From: Tetrahymena elliotti 4EA
Lineage: Eukaryota; Ciliophora; Oligohymenophorea; Hymenostomatida; Tetrahymenidae
NCBI GenBank assembly: GCA_000231825.2
Contig: JH720317.1
Span: 755,060-819,059 of the forward strand
Reading direction: 5' to 3'
Length of the DNA stretch: 64,000 nucleotides
Under the pieces are notes generated by a model that was not told the origin of the DNA, did not search any database, and was given only the letters and a program-made list of their open reading frames with translations. Positions 50,201 through 60,951 of this stretch are shown one piece after another (position 1 is the stretch's first letter; each line of letters opens with the position of its first letter). Made by a program: the position numbers and the translations under genes.

Positions 50201-52521
50201 ATTTTTTTACTTAATAAATTAAATGTAATAATTCATTTATTAATTGAATTCTTTTTTTAATTTTGACCTGTTTAAGAAAAGGTAAAAATGATAGATCAAT
50301 TAATAGAAATGAAAATTTATTTTTAAATAAATCCTTTATGTAGAAAAAAAAGGATAAATCTCATTAAAAATATAAAATTATGTTTTATTTTGAAAGTTTT
50401 TAAAGTATTTTTACACATTGTTGCTGGATAGAAGTCCCCATAACCTATGGTAACCATGGATATAGTCATGTAGTAAAAAGATACTAAATATAATTCCCAT
50501 ATTCCTAGCTCGTTAATTTTAAATTATACAATCCAACTATTCCATCCTTATTGATTTTCAGACATTCCAATTCTCAAAAAAATACAAGCAGCGACATGAG
50601 CTAGGATTAGAACAAATATTTCTAGTTTGAGTAATTTGAGCCAGTTCTAAGTTGACTCACTAAAGTGGAGTTTAGTTTCTAATTCACTCAATTTATTTGG
50701 GATATCCAGATATTTAATAAAAACAATATAGTTTACATATTTCAAATTTGATTAAGTATCTTGATAGTTTCTAGAAATTTTGTAAAGAAAGACTACAACC
50801 AAATCTCTTCTGAATTTTTTATAAAAGGAAATAAGTATATTTCTAATTAGTAAGTAAATTTTTATTACAAGTTTTTTGAAAGCGTCTTTAAAAAGATAAT
50901 ATTTCTATCTCTTATTGCTAGGCCATTAGAGTAAATTTCCTTGTTAAAATAATATAGAGTAAAAAATTAACATTAATATGAATGAGAAAATAAAAATGAA
51001 TGAGCTTACTGAGTTGAGGTTAACAAATATTTCTAAAATCATAATGATGAAAATTATTTAGTCATGAAAAACGTTTCCAAAATGATCATCTTATTTTTGG
51101 TAAACATGATCGAAAGGAATAAAAATAATTAAATAGAAAGTCATCAAAATAAGAAATATGTCCCTGTTTTAATTAAACAAACAATTAATATTACTAATAC
51201 AGCTGCTCTATTTAATTTTACCACAAGAGTCTCATCAAAGAATCCTATTAAATATTATACAAATTAATTTAAGGCATTTAGTTGATTGAAAATAAATAAA
51301 AAAACCTGGGAGAATAAGTATTTTCCTTTAAGAAATTGTAAGCATGACTCGCTTTAAAGAATTCCTATTAATTAAAAATTTTACTGATATTGAATGAATA
51401 AAGAGAAGTTCATTAAAAATCAAATTAAAAAATTGATTATTTTTTGATAAAAAAAGTGCATAAACTGTAATTTTTTTTATTTGCAGACTTTAATGATAAT
51501 TTTAAATTTATTTGCTAAAAAAAACTCTGATTGATTTTAAGAAAAAATATCTATTTACCCAGAATGCTCAATTATACTTTTTGGAAGAAAAAAGCTATGA
51601 TGGAATTTTGTTACTATTTTAAAATAAAAAAGAGTTAATTAATTGAAGAAATAACTAAAGAAACTTATTCAAACAATCAAAATTAATTAATTCTTTCTTT
51701 CTATCAATTAATTAATTAACTAAAATTTTTACATTAATACTTGATAGTTTTTGTTATTCAATGTAAATTTCATAATTAGATGCTTTATCATCAATAATTC
51801 TAAAAGCTTGCAATGATAAATTTCTGGAGAGGTAAGATCTTACTTGCATTTTCATTTTGTGAATAAATAATTTAGATATCTTCAAAGTATTCATAAAATT
51901 TGTTTTTGGTATGCTTACTTTTAATATGTTATCTTAATACTACTTTAATTATTCGAAATTTTAATCAACACTTTTATGATTTTTATGAGAACTATCTCTC
52001 TTAATATTTAAGTTTTTCTTAACAGTATCTTAGCTTTACTTTATGCTTTGTTTTGAATTTTACTGAGCTGTTTTTAACTCATAGCTCATAGATTAGTTGC
52101 TCACTTCTTTTTGGCTACTTAATACTTAGTTATTTTCTGTATGTTAAGTTACTCTTCTTTTCAGTTAAGAAGCTTGTTTTTAAACCATTTGTTGATACTT
52201 GATAGCATTTAACCTAATCTCACTTTCAAAAAGTTAAGATCTATTTTAAGGACCTAATAAATCGATGAATTTAGAATCTATTTCATTTTCACTTTGCTTT
52301 TAGTCATTTATCTGTATATTTTCTATTTAAAGATGACTAGCTTTTAAGTAATTAGATTATGGACTATTCACATTTAGGCTATCCGCAAAGCTCATTAAAA
52401 TTTTATCATCATCAGAATTTACACCACTAAGGAATTGAATTTCCTTAAGGAGTCCTTCTTGTTGAATAGCCTTTCTCATATTCTCTTAATATAATCTAAG
52501 ATTTGAACTGTCTTCATTCAT
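47210..52521 (-). CDS. Channel G: CNBD-like potassium channel with zinc knuckle (multi-exon)
   Basis: The start is the ATG complementary to 52519-52521 (MNEDSSNLRLYQENMRKAIQ). A second ATG four bases on is out of frame. The N-terminal exon ends near 51730 (IDDKASNYEIYIEQQKLS). S4 is YVNYIVFIKYLDIPNK; S5 is IFVLILAHVAACIFLRIG. The filter TIGYGD, followed by FYP, is at 50434-50451. The first CNBD half has IPDEILLENNSNNDCLYYIN (about 49370-49430). The second half is FGYESFLLGEYNSYCLKS (about 49090-49160). The knuckle CISCSSNEHQYHECPF is at 48845-48886, followed by QEKAMQAYAELNDLSLIFDA. A tail rich in Ser, Asn and Lys leads to VQDLDMLIVRK...VPDNEIDID (about 47470-47580). TGA is at 47210-47212. 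Start sequence, pore (SMVTIGYGDFYP) and knuckle spacing make it the paralogue of H. Confidence 0.9.
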
Positions 52522-54130
52522 TTTAGTAGAGTTTAACTTAATATAGAACCCTTTTTGTTTGTTTGTTTGATTTATTAATTAGGTTGAATAAGAAATTAAT
52601 TACAAATAAAATCCAGCAATTATTAATAGAGTAAATTAAAAGATTTAAAGTTGTTAATTTAAAAATAAATGAAGTATGTTTCTTTATAGAATAATCATAT
52701 GTCCTTTTATAAATTCGATAAGCATCAAATTGTTTGTTTATATCTTATAAACTGTAACTACTTTTTTGATCTATACCATAAAATCTTAGACAAAAAACTG
52801 AAAAAAATAAAATCGAGTAATCTCTTAGTTTAACTTTTACAAATACTATCACTAATCATTAAAATGATGTTATTTGTGATAACATTATTCAATTATTCCT
52901 TCGAGCATTCTATAACAAATTAAAAAGAGAGATGGTTTATTTAAAACAAAAGTATGACATATAAATAAATGCGTTAAAAAATATTTGATCTTTTAAAAAA
53001 AGTAGTATTTTATTATTTCATAAGACATTAATTTACTCATCACTTATTTCTCTTCAATTATTTACATTTTTAAAACTCTTTTTTATGTACAAATAAAATG
53101 AACTAAATTCAAAATATTTTTGTTAGTTAGTTATTTTTAAAGATTTCTATTTTCTCTTTCATATTTTTAAGAAAAAATTATTTTATAAATTAAATCAAAT
53201 AAATGCATATGTTATCTGAGTGCTTAAAATTTTTTTAACTGATAATCTGGACCAACATTAAAATAATATTAATAATCTATTAATCTTCTTATTTTAGCTA
53301 TTAAATATTCTTTCACAATTTAAAAATAAGTATTTTGTTAAGATTTCTACACTCAATCAGATAATATTTTTAAAAAATTAAAAATTGTTTAACGCAAATC
53401 AAAAATCAAGCAATAATGTATTTTGGAAGGTTAAGCACAAACCAAATTTTAAAGAATATTATTAATTTTTTAAAATTTGTAGAATTCTTTGTTTGGTATT
53501 TATTGGAATAAATATTGATGATTATTGATTTAACAAAGAAGAAATATATCTTCTGTCTATTTTCTTTTTTTTTAGTCAAGATTGATTTTTTTAAAAATGT
53601 GTTGTTTTTAAAATTTTTTGGTAGGATAATTATTTGAAAAATATACTTATGTTAATTGGTTTAAAGAAGAAGAAAATGATAAAATATGAATTAACTTTAG
53701 ATCTGATTGCTATAGAATTTAACCCCTCATCGAAATCAAAAGATAAGATATACATATACAAGCTTTATAATTTTTCTTCCATCATAAATTGTTTTGTTAA
53801 ACAACATAACATGCAAGTATTTATTTATTTAGTAAAAAAGAAAAAAACAAAAATTAAATTAATTTTAAAGATAATTTGTTTGACTTGAAAAAATAAAAAA
53901 GGACACAGAAATATGAGTTTTATTTTGAATATAACAACCAAAAAAAATAAATTTATTTTATTTGATTATTGAGTAAATGTTTATTTTTGAATTTCAGAAA
54001 GAGCAAAGAAAATTAATCGAATGCTTGTTTGTTTATCTTGCTGAGAATAATAGCATCTGATTAACCATAAATTTTAAAAGACTGGTAACAAAATTTAGAA
54101 AAATCCAAAATATGTTCTAAATTAATTACT
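52522..54130. other. A+T-rich spacer of 1.6 kb
   Basis: This is the 5' flank of channel G and 3' flank of channel H. A plus-strand frame at about 53634-53888 is Lys/Ile-rich, starts at TTG and has no recognisable feature, so I do not call it. No relic or RNA was recognised. Confidence 0.55.
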
Positions 54131-57100
54131 TCAATAAATATTTAAATTATTATTTTTTTAATTAAGTTTAGTTGAAAAGAATTATTCACTAGCTCTTGTT
54201 GAAGGGAGGCTAATTCTGTTATTTTTTTTCAAACTTTATTTAGTTTTTTTTATTGTTTGTTAAATTTTATCTTTTTGCAGTTAAATTTGAAGTTTTCTAT
54301 TTTTGATTTTCCAAAGTATATTTTAGCAGTTTTGATTAGGATAGTAATAATTGTAATCTTTCATTTGGTCAATATCCATTTCATTATCAGGTACTTCAAT
54401 TAAGTTATTTATACTGTTTTTGTTCTACTGTTAAAGTAATAGATACACTTTCCTTACTCTCAGTAAGTCTATATCTTAAATATTTAACCTAGTACGTATC
54501 ATAGCTTCTTCGGGAGCTAGACTTTGTAGTATCAATTATTCAGTATTAGAATTAGGAGATAGATTATCTATTTATTCATTCTAATTAACTTAAGAGATAA
54601 TCATAGGTGATTAATTAAATTAATTTTGTACTTAAATGGGAGATATCTAGAATTCTCTTTTTGATTTTTCTATGCAGTCTTTAATCAAATTATTTTACTC
54701 ACTCTACATAAAACTTAGTTATTTCTAATGAGCTATCTAATTTAATATTTATGCTGCATTTAATTATTATATTTGATCTTAATTTTCATATTTAATTAAC
54801 ATTTCATTGATAAGTTTAGCTATATTCTCTTCTTGTTAGTTACTGTAAATACTTTGTTTCTTTTAAGCTAGTCTCTCACTTATCTGCTTTAACTTTAGCT
54901 AATATAGTTTGCTTGCTTTTCTCTTTCTCTTTTTGAATACCAACTCAAGCAATAACTCACTGTGAGACTTTTTAGAGCTATTTTCATTTTGTTTATTCTC
55001 TTCTTAGCCTTTCTAATTTTTGATTTTAATCAATGGTGAAATAAGAGATTATTATCTCATTTACTAAATTATGTTTTCAGCTGTTTTAGAATACCTTTTG
55101 CTCAGAGGTGAAGCATCAGATAATATTTTAGAATTTATTAGACTTTAATTAAAAGTTAATTTATTTTAATCATCAATTTCAATATTTCTATTGCTTCCTT
55201 CTTAATTGTAAGTTTATGCCTTTTACTTTGTACTCTAAATCTATACCTCATTCCTACTTTACATATCATTACTTTCACTCAATGCCTTAGCTGTTCTTTT
55301 TTTAAATGAAGGAGATTCAATTGAGTATTAAAGTCTAATTTTGTTCTACGTATTCTATGTATCTTACTTTTCAATCATGTTCTGCTGTTACTGTTTGAAT
55401 GTATTATCACTGCTTTCATTCTATTTCTAAATTTAACTTTGAGTTTTTTTCAAATCTGGCTAAAGTTATTATACTTATGACTAAGATATTGATTATTCTT
55501 CCACTTCAGACTAATTAGATTATATCCAAGACGATTTAGATCTTAATTAAATATTTTCTTTACCTTATTAGGAGTCACTATTCAAGCATGAAATAGCATC
55601 ACTTATTATTGAACCTCCATTGTTAATTTATGCTATCATTGCTTGTCTCTAAGTATAGAATATGTTCTAAAATGTGGAGGATTTTAATTTTTTATTTCTC
55701 ACTTATTATTATCTTATATTATTTTCATAGCTATCCTTATATCTCTTTCTGAAGTTAATAAAAGGACATTCATCATATTAATGATCATAAGAAGAACAAG
55801 ATACACATTTAAGTTTTAATGTTGAAATACCAGGATACCCATATATTGTCTTGTCTCTTAAGTGAAATATTTTTTCCTTTTTTATTTAAAAACCTTTAAA
55901 TTTAAAAAGAAATATTTTAAAAATAGCTACTAAATCATCTGGGAATTATTTAAGTATTTCTAAAAATTTTGGCCATTCAATAAATGAAACAATGGTATCT
56001 CCTTGAGATTTTACTTAGAAATAATTCTACTATCCTAATAAAAATCCTTCATATCCTATTACATCAGAATTCTATTTAAAGAAATTTTAAATGAAGTTGA
56101 TATTTTTGAATTTTTAAAATTACAGTTAAAGTGAGAACTTTCTAAAGTTATTGTTTCTCTTTTTTCATACCAGTAGTTATATAAACATCTAATTCTCCTT
56201 TGTTAATAAAATATAAGCATTCATTTGGTGTGTTTTATTCTAACAAAATTTGATCTGAAGTGAGAATTTTTTGCTATATTTTACAACAAACTTGTTCAAT
56301 ACATTTCCTAGAAAGAATTTTAAAAATGTGGACTTGATTGATTAACTCTTGATTTTTTTCTAAGAAGTAATCAAACTTCATTTAAATTGGCAATTATTCA
56401 ACTATCTTATCAGTTTAATCTTTCTTTTTATTTAAAGAATAGTAGTAATACTCATGAAATTTTCTTACTTTTTGTTATAAAATCATACTAATCTTGTTTT
56501 GTTTCATTTGTTAATTAATGTTCCTCATCATTTAATTAAAATTTTCTTTTTTAGCTTCTTCAAATTTCACTATTTCGCTAATCTATGAAAATGAATAAGC
56601 ACAGACATTAGTTGCTATCAAGGCAACAATTACAATATACCCTCTTTCATCTATATTTTAAAAAAATTGGTATTATTCACTAAACTTATAATATATACAA
56701 GAGCTTGATTATGCTAGAAATATGGAAATAACAAGGTTACAATAAATTATCAAAATATTCAATCTAATTTAGGAAAAGAGAACAAAATCAAGCATACTAA
56801 AATATATTTGTTTCTATCAAATATTTATCCATTTTTTATGTTTATGATAGGATTATCAGGGATAAATTAATTTTTTGTAGAAGTAAATAATTTTATGTTT
56901 GCAAAAATTAATGAGTATTCTTAAATTTCTTAAAAATAAATAGAATTTTTCTAGAAAACATACTAAAAATTTTTTTACTTCATAAGTCATATTTTTTAAT
57001 AGTATTTAGTAATTAAACCTTCTTTTTTAAATTAGTCTAATGAATAATTAATAAAAGAAACCTTAAATATGTTATTTAGGCATAAAAAATATATAATGTA

Positions 57101-59356
57101 ATTAATTACACATAGTTGTAGGGTAGAAATCTCCATATCCAATAGTGACCATAGAAATAATCATGTAGTAGAAAGAGACTAAATAAAGTTCGGAAGTTAA
57201 TTTAGAAGTAAGCTAGAATTAGGTTATCCAGCAATTTCTCCCTAAATTTTACTCGGAGAGTCCTATCCTTAGATAAATACATCCAGCAACATGAGCTAGA
57301 ACTATAACAATAATTTCGAGCTTGATTAGCTTCAGCCAGTTTTATGCAGATTCACTTATATGTAATTTAGTTTCTAATTCATTTAGTTTGTTTGGGATAT
57401 CAAGATATTTAAAAAATATTATATAATCAAAATATTTTAATGCAGAATCTTCATTTTAATATTTCCTAGATAATCTATAAAGAATTACTACAATTAAATC
57501 TCTCCTGTTTTATAAATTACATTTAAAATTTCTTGATTTTCTAATTTATTTACAAATTTTTTGTCAGAGTTTTTTAAAAAATGATTTTTCTATCTTAGAT
57601 AGCAAATCCATTAGAGTAAATTTCCTATTTATTCAAACATTTTTTTGATAAAATAGATTATTTCTAAAAGAAATTTACTGAATTCAAATTGACAAAGATC
57701 TCTGCAACTAAAATAATTTATACTAACTCATCATGAAACACTGAAAAAAATCCATCTTATTCAAAGCTATAAACGTGATTGAAAGGAATAAAAATTATCA
57801 AGTAGAAAGTCAACAGTATTAAAAATATATCCCTATTTATTATTTTTAAGTAAATTTACATTTTCGATAAAAAGATTATTATTTCTTATATTACCAAACA
57901 AGTCGTATTACGGATCCCTATTATTTATAAAAATTACATTTTTAAATTGAAATAAATACATGAATTCAAGTACTTGTGAGAAAAGAAATTAACCAGAAAT
58001 AAAACTACTAAATCTCTCTGTTTGAAAGCAATCTTATTTATTTATTTATTTATGATAATTTATCTTCAATTATTTATTAGCAAAAAATAATTTAAATGAA
58101 TTTGTAAATTAGTAAAATAGTCAGGGATATATATTTTATTATTGAAACACAAAAATCTTGATTACTAAAAAATAAACAAATCAGCAAGCAAAGATCAAAT
58201 GAATTGGAAAATTAAAAAAGTAGTCAAACAAATAATTTAATTGATAAAAAGTACTCAAATAAGCAAACAAACCAATTAGTAACTAAATTAAACAAAGATT
58301 CAAAAATTTTAATTTTCAAAACTATAATATGTCTGTGTTCAAATAAATTAGTTCTTTGATTAAAATTTTATGATGAAAAAGATAAAGGGTCTTTAAAAAA
58401 AGACTAGAAAGTTAAAAAAATGAAAGGAATATTGAATAAATTTACTTGAAATCCTGCGAAGTAATGTTTAGATGTATTTTATTATCTTTAAATTAATTAA
58501 ATAAATGTGAATATAGATAGATTGATAAATCAATTTAATGTTGTAAAATTGCTAAATTAGGCTTTACTTGATTTTGTGTAATATACTCCTAAAATATATA
58601 AACATCATAATCAGAAGAGTTGTCTCCTATAATTTCATGTTGGCTGCTTGATAGGTTTTTAGATAAAATATTTCTAACATTCATTTTCATCTTGTTTATA
58701 AATTTTTTGGATATTTTAAGTCTTCCCATAAAAGAAAGTTTGTTGAATGATATTTTTTTATTGTTTTGTATTTTCTTTAAATTCTATTAGTCACCTAATG
58801 AATTCTTTGAGATTTCTTGTTCATTTTTTTAAATTTTTTAAGAGGTAAATTAGACTGCATTCCATTTATTTGTGTTTGATCCTTAATTTGACTCTTCACT
58901 TACAGAATTGTGAGTTGCTTCTTTTATGCTACTCAAAACAGTGTTTTAATTTTAAAACCTATTCATTTTGTTTAAAAAGAATCCATCGATATTTTATTTA
59001 AACGGTGTTGAATTATCGTTGAGAATATCCAATTTTATATCACTACAAATAGATTTTGTTTTATTATTTGGACTCGCTAAGAAGTCAAACTATCTCAAAT
59101 TAAAGTCTACTTCTTCATGTTAGCAATTGATTTAAAGGCTTTCTGTTTAATCATTTGATGCATGCTATAAACTCTTTTCAAAGATCTGTTTTGAATTATT
59201 TTAGTTTGGTATTTCTACTAAGCTTATCAAGAGATTTTCATCATCTGGATTTAATTAGGAGTGTTATTGAGTTAAATTTTAATTTTATTACTGTTTTAAA
59301 ACAGTTCTCATAATTTCTTATCTTTATTTAAGGAATGAAACATCACTATCATTCAT
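54131..59356 (-). CDS. Channel H: CNBD-like potassium channel with zinc knuckle (multi-exon)
   Basis: The start is the ATG complementary to 59354-59356 (MNDSDVSFLKQRQEIMRTVL). The N-terminal exon ends near 58580 with GDNSSDYDVYIFQE. S4 is YFDYIIFFKYLDIPNK. S5 is followed by an extracellular loop leading to SMVTIGYGDFYP; the filter is at 57129-57146. S6 begins NERGYIVIVALIATNVCAYS (about 56580-56660). The first CNBD half has DQILLEQNTPNECLYFINKG, with Ser-Asp-Gln where the others have Pro-Asp/Gly-Glu. The second half is IGYEGFLLGQQNYFQVKSQG (about 56000-56060). The knuckle CVSCSSYDHQYDECPF is at 55766-55807. A Gln-rich tail leads to IQDIDLLRVRK...VPDNEMDID (about 54380-54490). TGA is at 54131-54133. 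Confidence 0.9.
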
Positions 59357-60951
59357 ATTTTATTTTGAATAAACACAACTAATTTTTAACTTTTGATTTT
59401 AAAATTATCTTACTATAATACTTTGTTTTGACTAATATTAATCAATTATTATTTAATTTGAATAAATGACTATCACAAGTAGACATTCAAAATCTTTTAG
59501 CAATACAAAATAATAGAAACATGTATCTTATTTCAAAAGAGAATACTTGTATCTTTTTAATAAAAAATTGTAGACATTTCTTAAAATCTCTCTTTTCATT
59601 AATCCTAAAATTATTTTTTGAAATTAAAGCATCTCAAGGAAGTTTAGGAGGAGATAAAGCTACAAATTATTGAAAATAAGATAGAAATTTAAATTAAAAA
59701 AATACTTTCTAACGCAAATCAAACAATCAAAAAAATAACTTACAATTTGCCTTTTGTATGAAACAATCTTTAAGATTGATTTTTAAGCATAAATTTATAA
59801 AAAATGCATTTTTATCAATTATTAAATCCTGTGCTAATAGAAAAATAATCAAATCACCACAAATAATTTACTATCTTAAAAAATTTTATTTTTCTTACAG
59901 CTTAACAGTAGAAGAGTAAATCCAATCTGATCAATTTGAACAATTCAAACAATCAAAATCTTTTCCTCTTTTAATATTATATTTCATCTTAAATAAATAA
60001 AGTAATAAAGGATTTGATTTTGAAAGAGTCCACTTGGACATTAAACCAAAAAAATAAAACATTTTTTTAATCTGTTTTTTCTTCATTAATTTTTGATCAA
60101 TTAATTAATTTTATCCCTTCAAAAAATAAGTCAAACAGGTTTTGATTATGCATTTATTTCTATTTATTTGTTTAGAAGATCTGAGTATTTTTACCACTAT
60201 TTAATTAGTAAGTATTACAATTAATCTATATTTATGAACATTTATTTAATTAGTAGAATAAAAATTTTTCCAAGTAATCTAAAGTAGAAAAGGGTTATTG
60301 TCAATATTTGTTAGTATTTGCAAATAATAATCATATTTTTTTAGCAAATTGTATAAAAAAATTAATTTCAAGTGAAACAAATAATATTTTGGAGTACAAG
60401 TAGCTATTTCTGCATTTTTTTTCTTTCTTATTTAATTGAAACAAATTTAATAAATAATAATTATATCTAAAAAATATTTTAAATTCTTAAAATATTCTCA
60501 AAAACATATTTGTAAGATAGAGTAAAACCTGCTAGATTGGGCAGTCGATATATTGGGCACCTTGATATATTCAGCAAAAATTCTTGACTGATAGATTTTT
60601 AAATTTTTTCATTCCATTTTCACCTCAGAAAGAATAGAACAACCTGACCCAGTATTAGTTTTAGAACTTTGTACCAATTTATCATTTTAGTATAATTTGA
60701 ATAAATATTATGTTTGATAATACATCCTGACCAAATTAAATGCATTGACCAAATAATTTTAGATAAATTGATATGACATTTAAGATTTAAAGAATAATTG
60801 TTTAAACTATCATCATATTTTTTTGTAGAAAAATGGAGAGAACAATAAATTTAATTTGCAAATCAATAAGTTTTTTGAATATTTATTTTAAGAGTTTATT
60901 TACAAAAATATGGATTTTATTTAGATTTATAAAAATCAATTAGAAAGTGTT
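59357..60951. other. A+T-rich spacer with a possible transposon remnant
   Basis: This is the 5' flank of channel H and 3' flank of channel I. The block at about 60520-60770 is less A+T-rich and contains three imperfect 14-17 bp repeats (see the separate entry). The remainder shows nothing. Confidence 0.5.
60528..60577. repeat. Three imperfect short tandem units, GATATATTGGGCA type
   Basis: The units tgctagattgggca, gtcgatatattgggca and ccttgatatattcagca follow directly after agtaaaacc. The style (an AACC start, then repeated GATATATTGGGC) recalls ends of pogo/Tigger-type DNA transposons. That resemblance is from memory and no matching inverted end was found. Confidence 0.4.

Noticed and set aside
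53634..53888. Plus-strand frame of 84 codons in the G/H spacer
   Set aside because: It begins at TTG, is Lys/Ile-rich as expected by chance in A+T-rich DNA, and shows no motif or paralogue.
7544..59356. TAA and TAG codons inside the channel genes as evidence of pseudogenes
   Set aside because: They fall at Gln positions, including conserved ones, in all copies. Only TGA behaves as a stop, so the ciliate code explains them.
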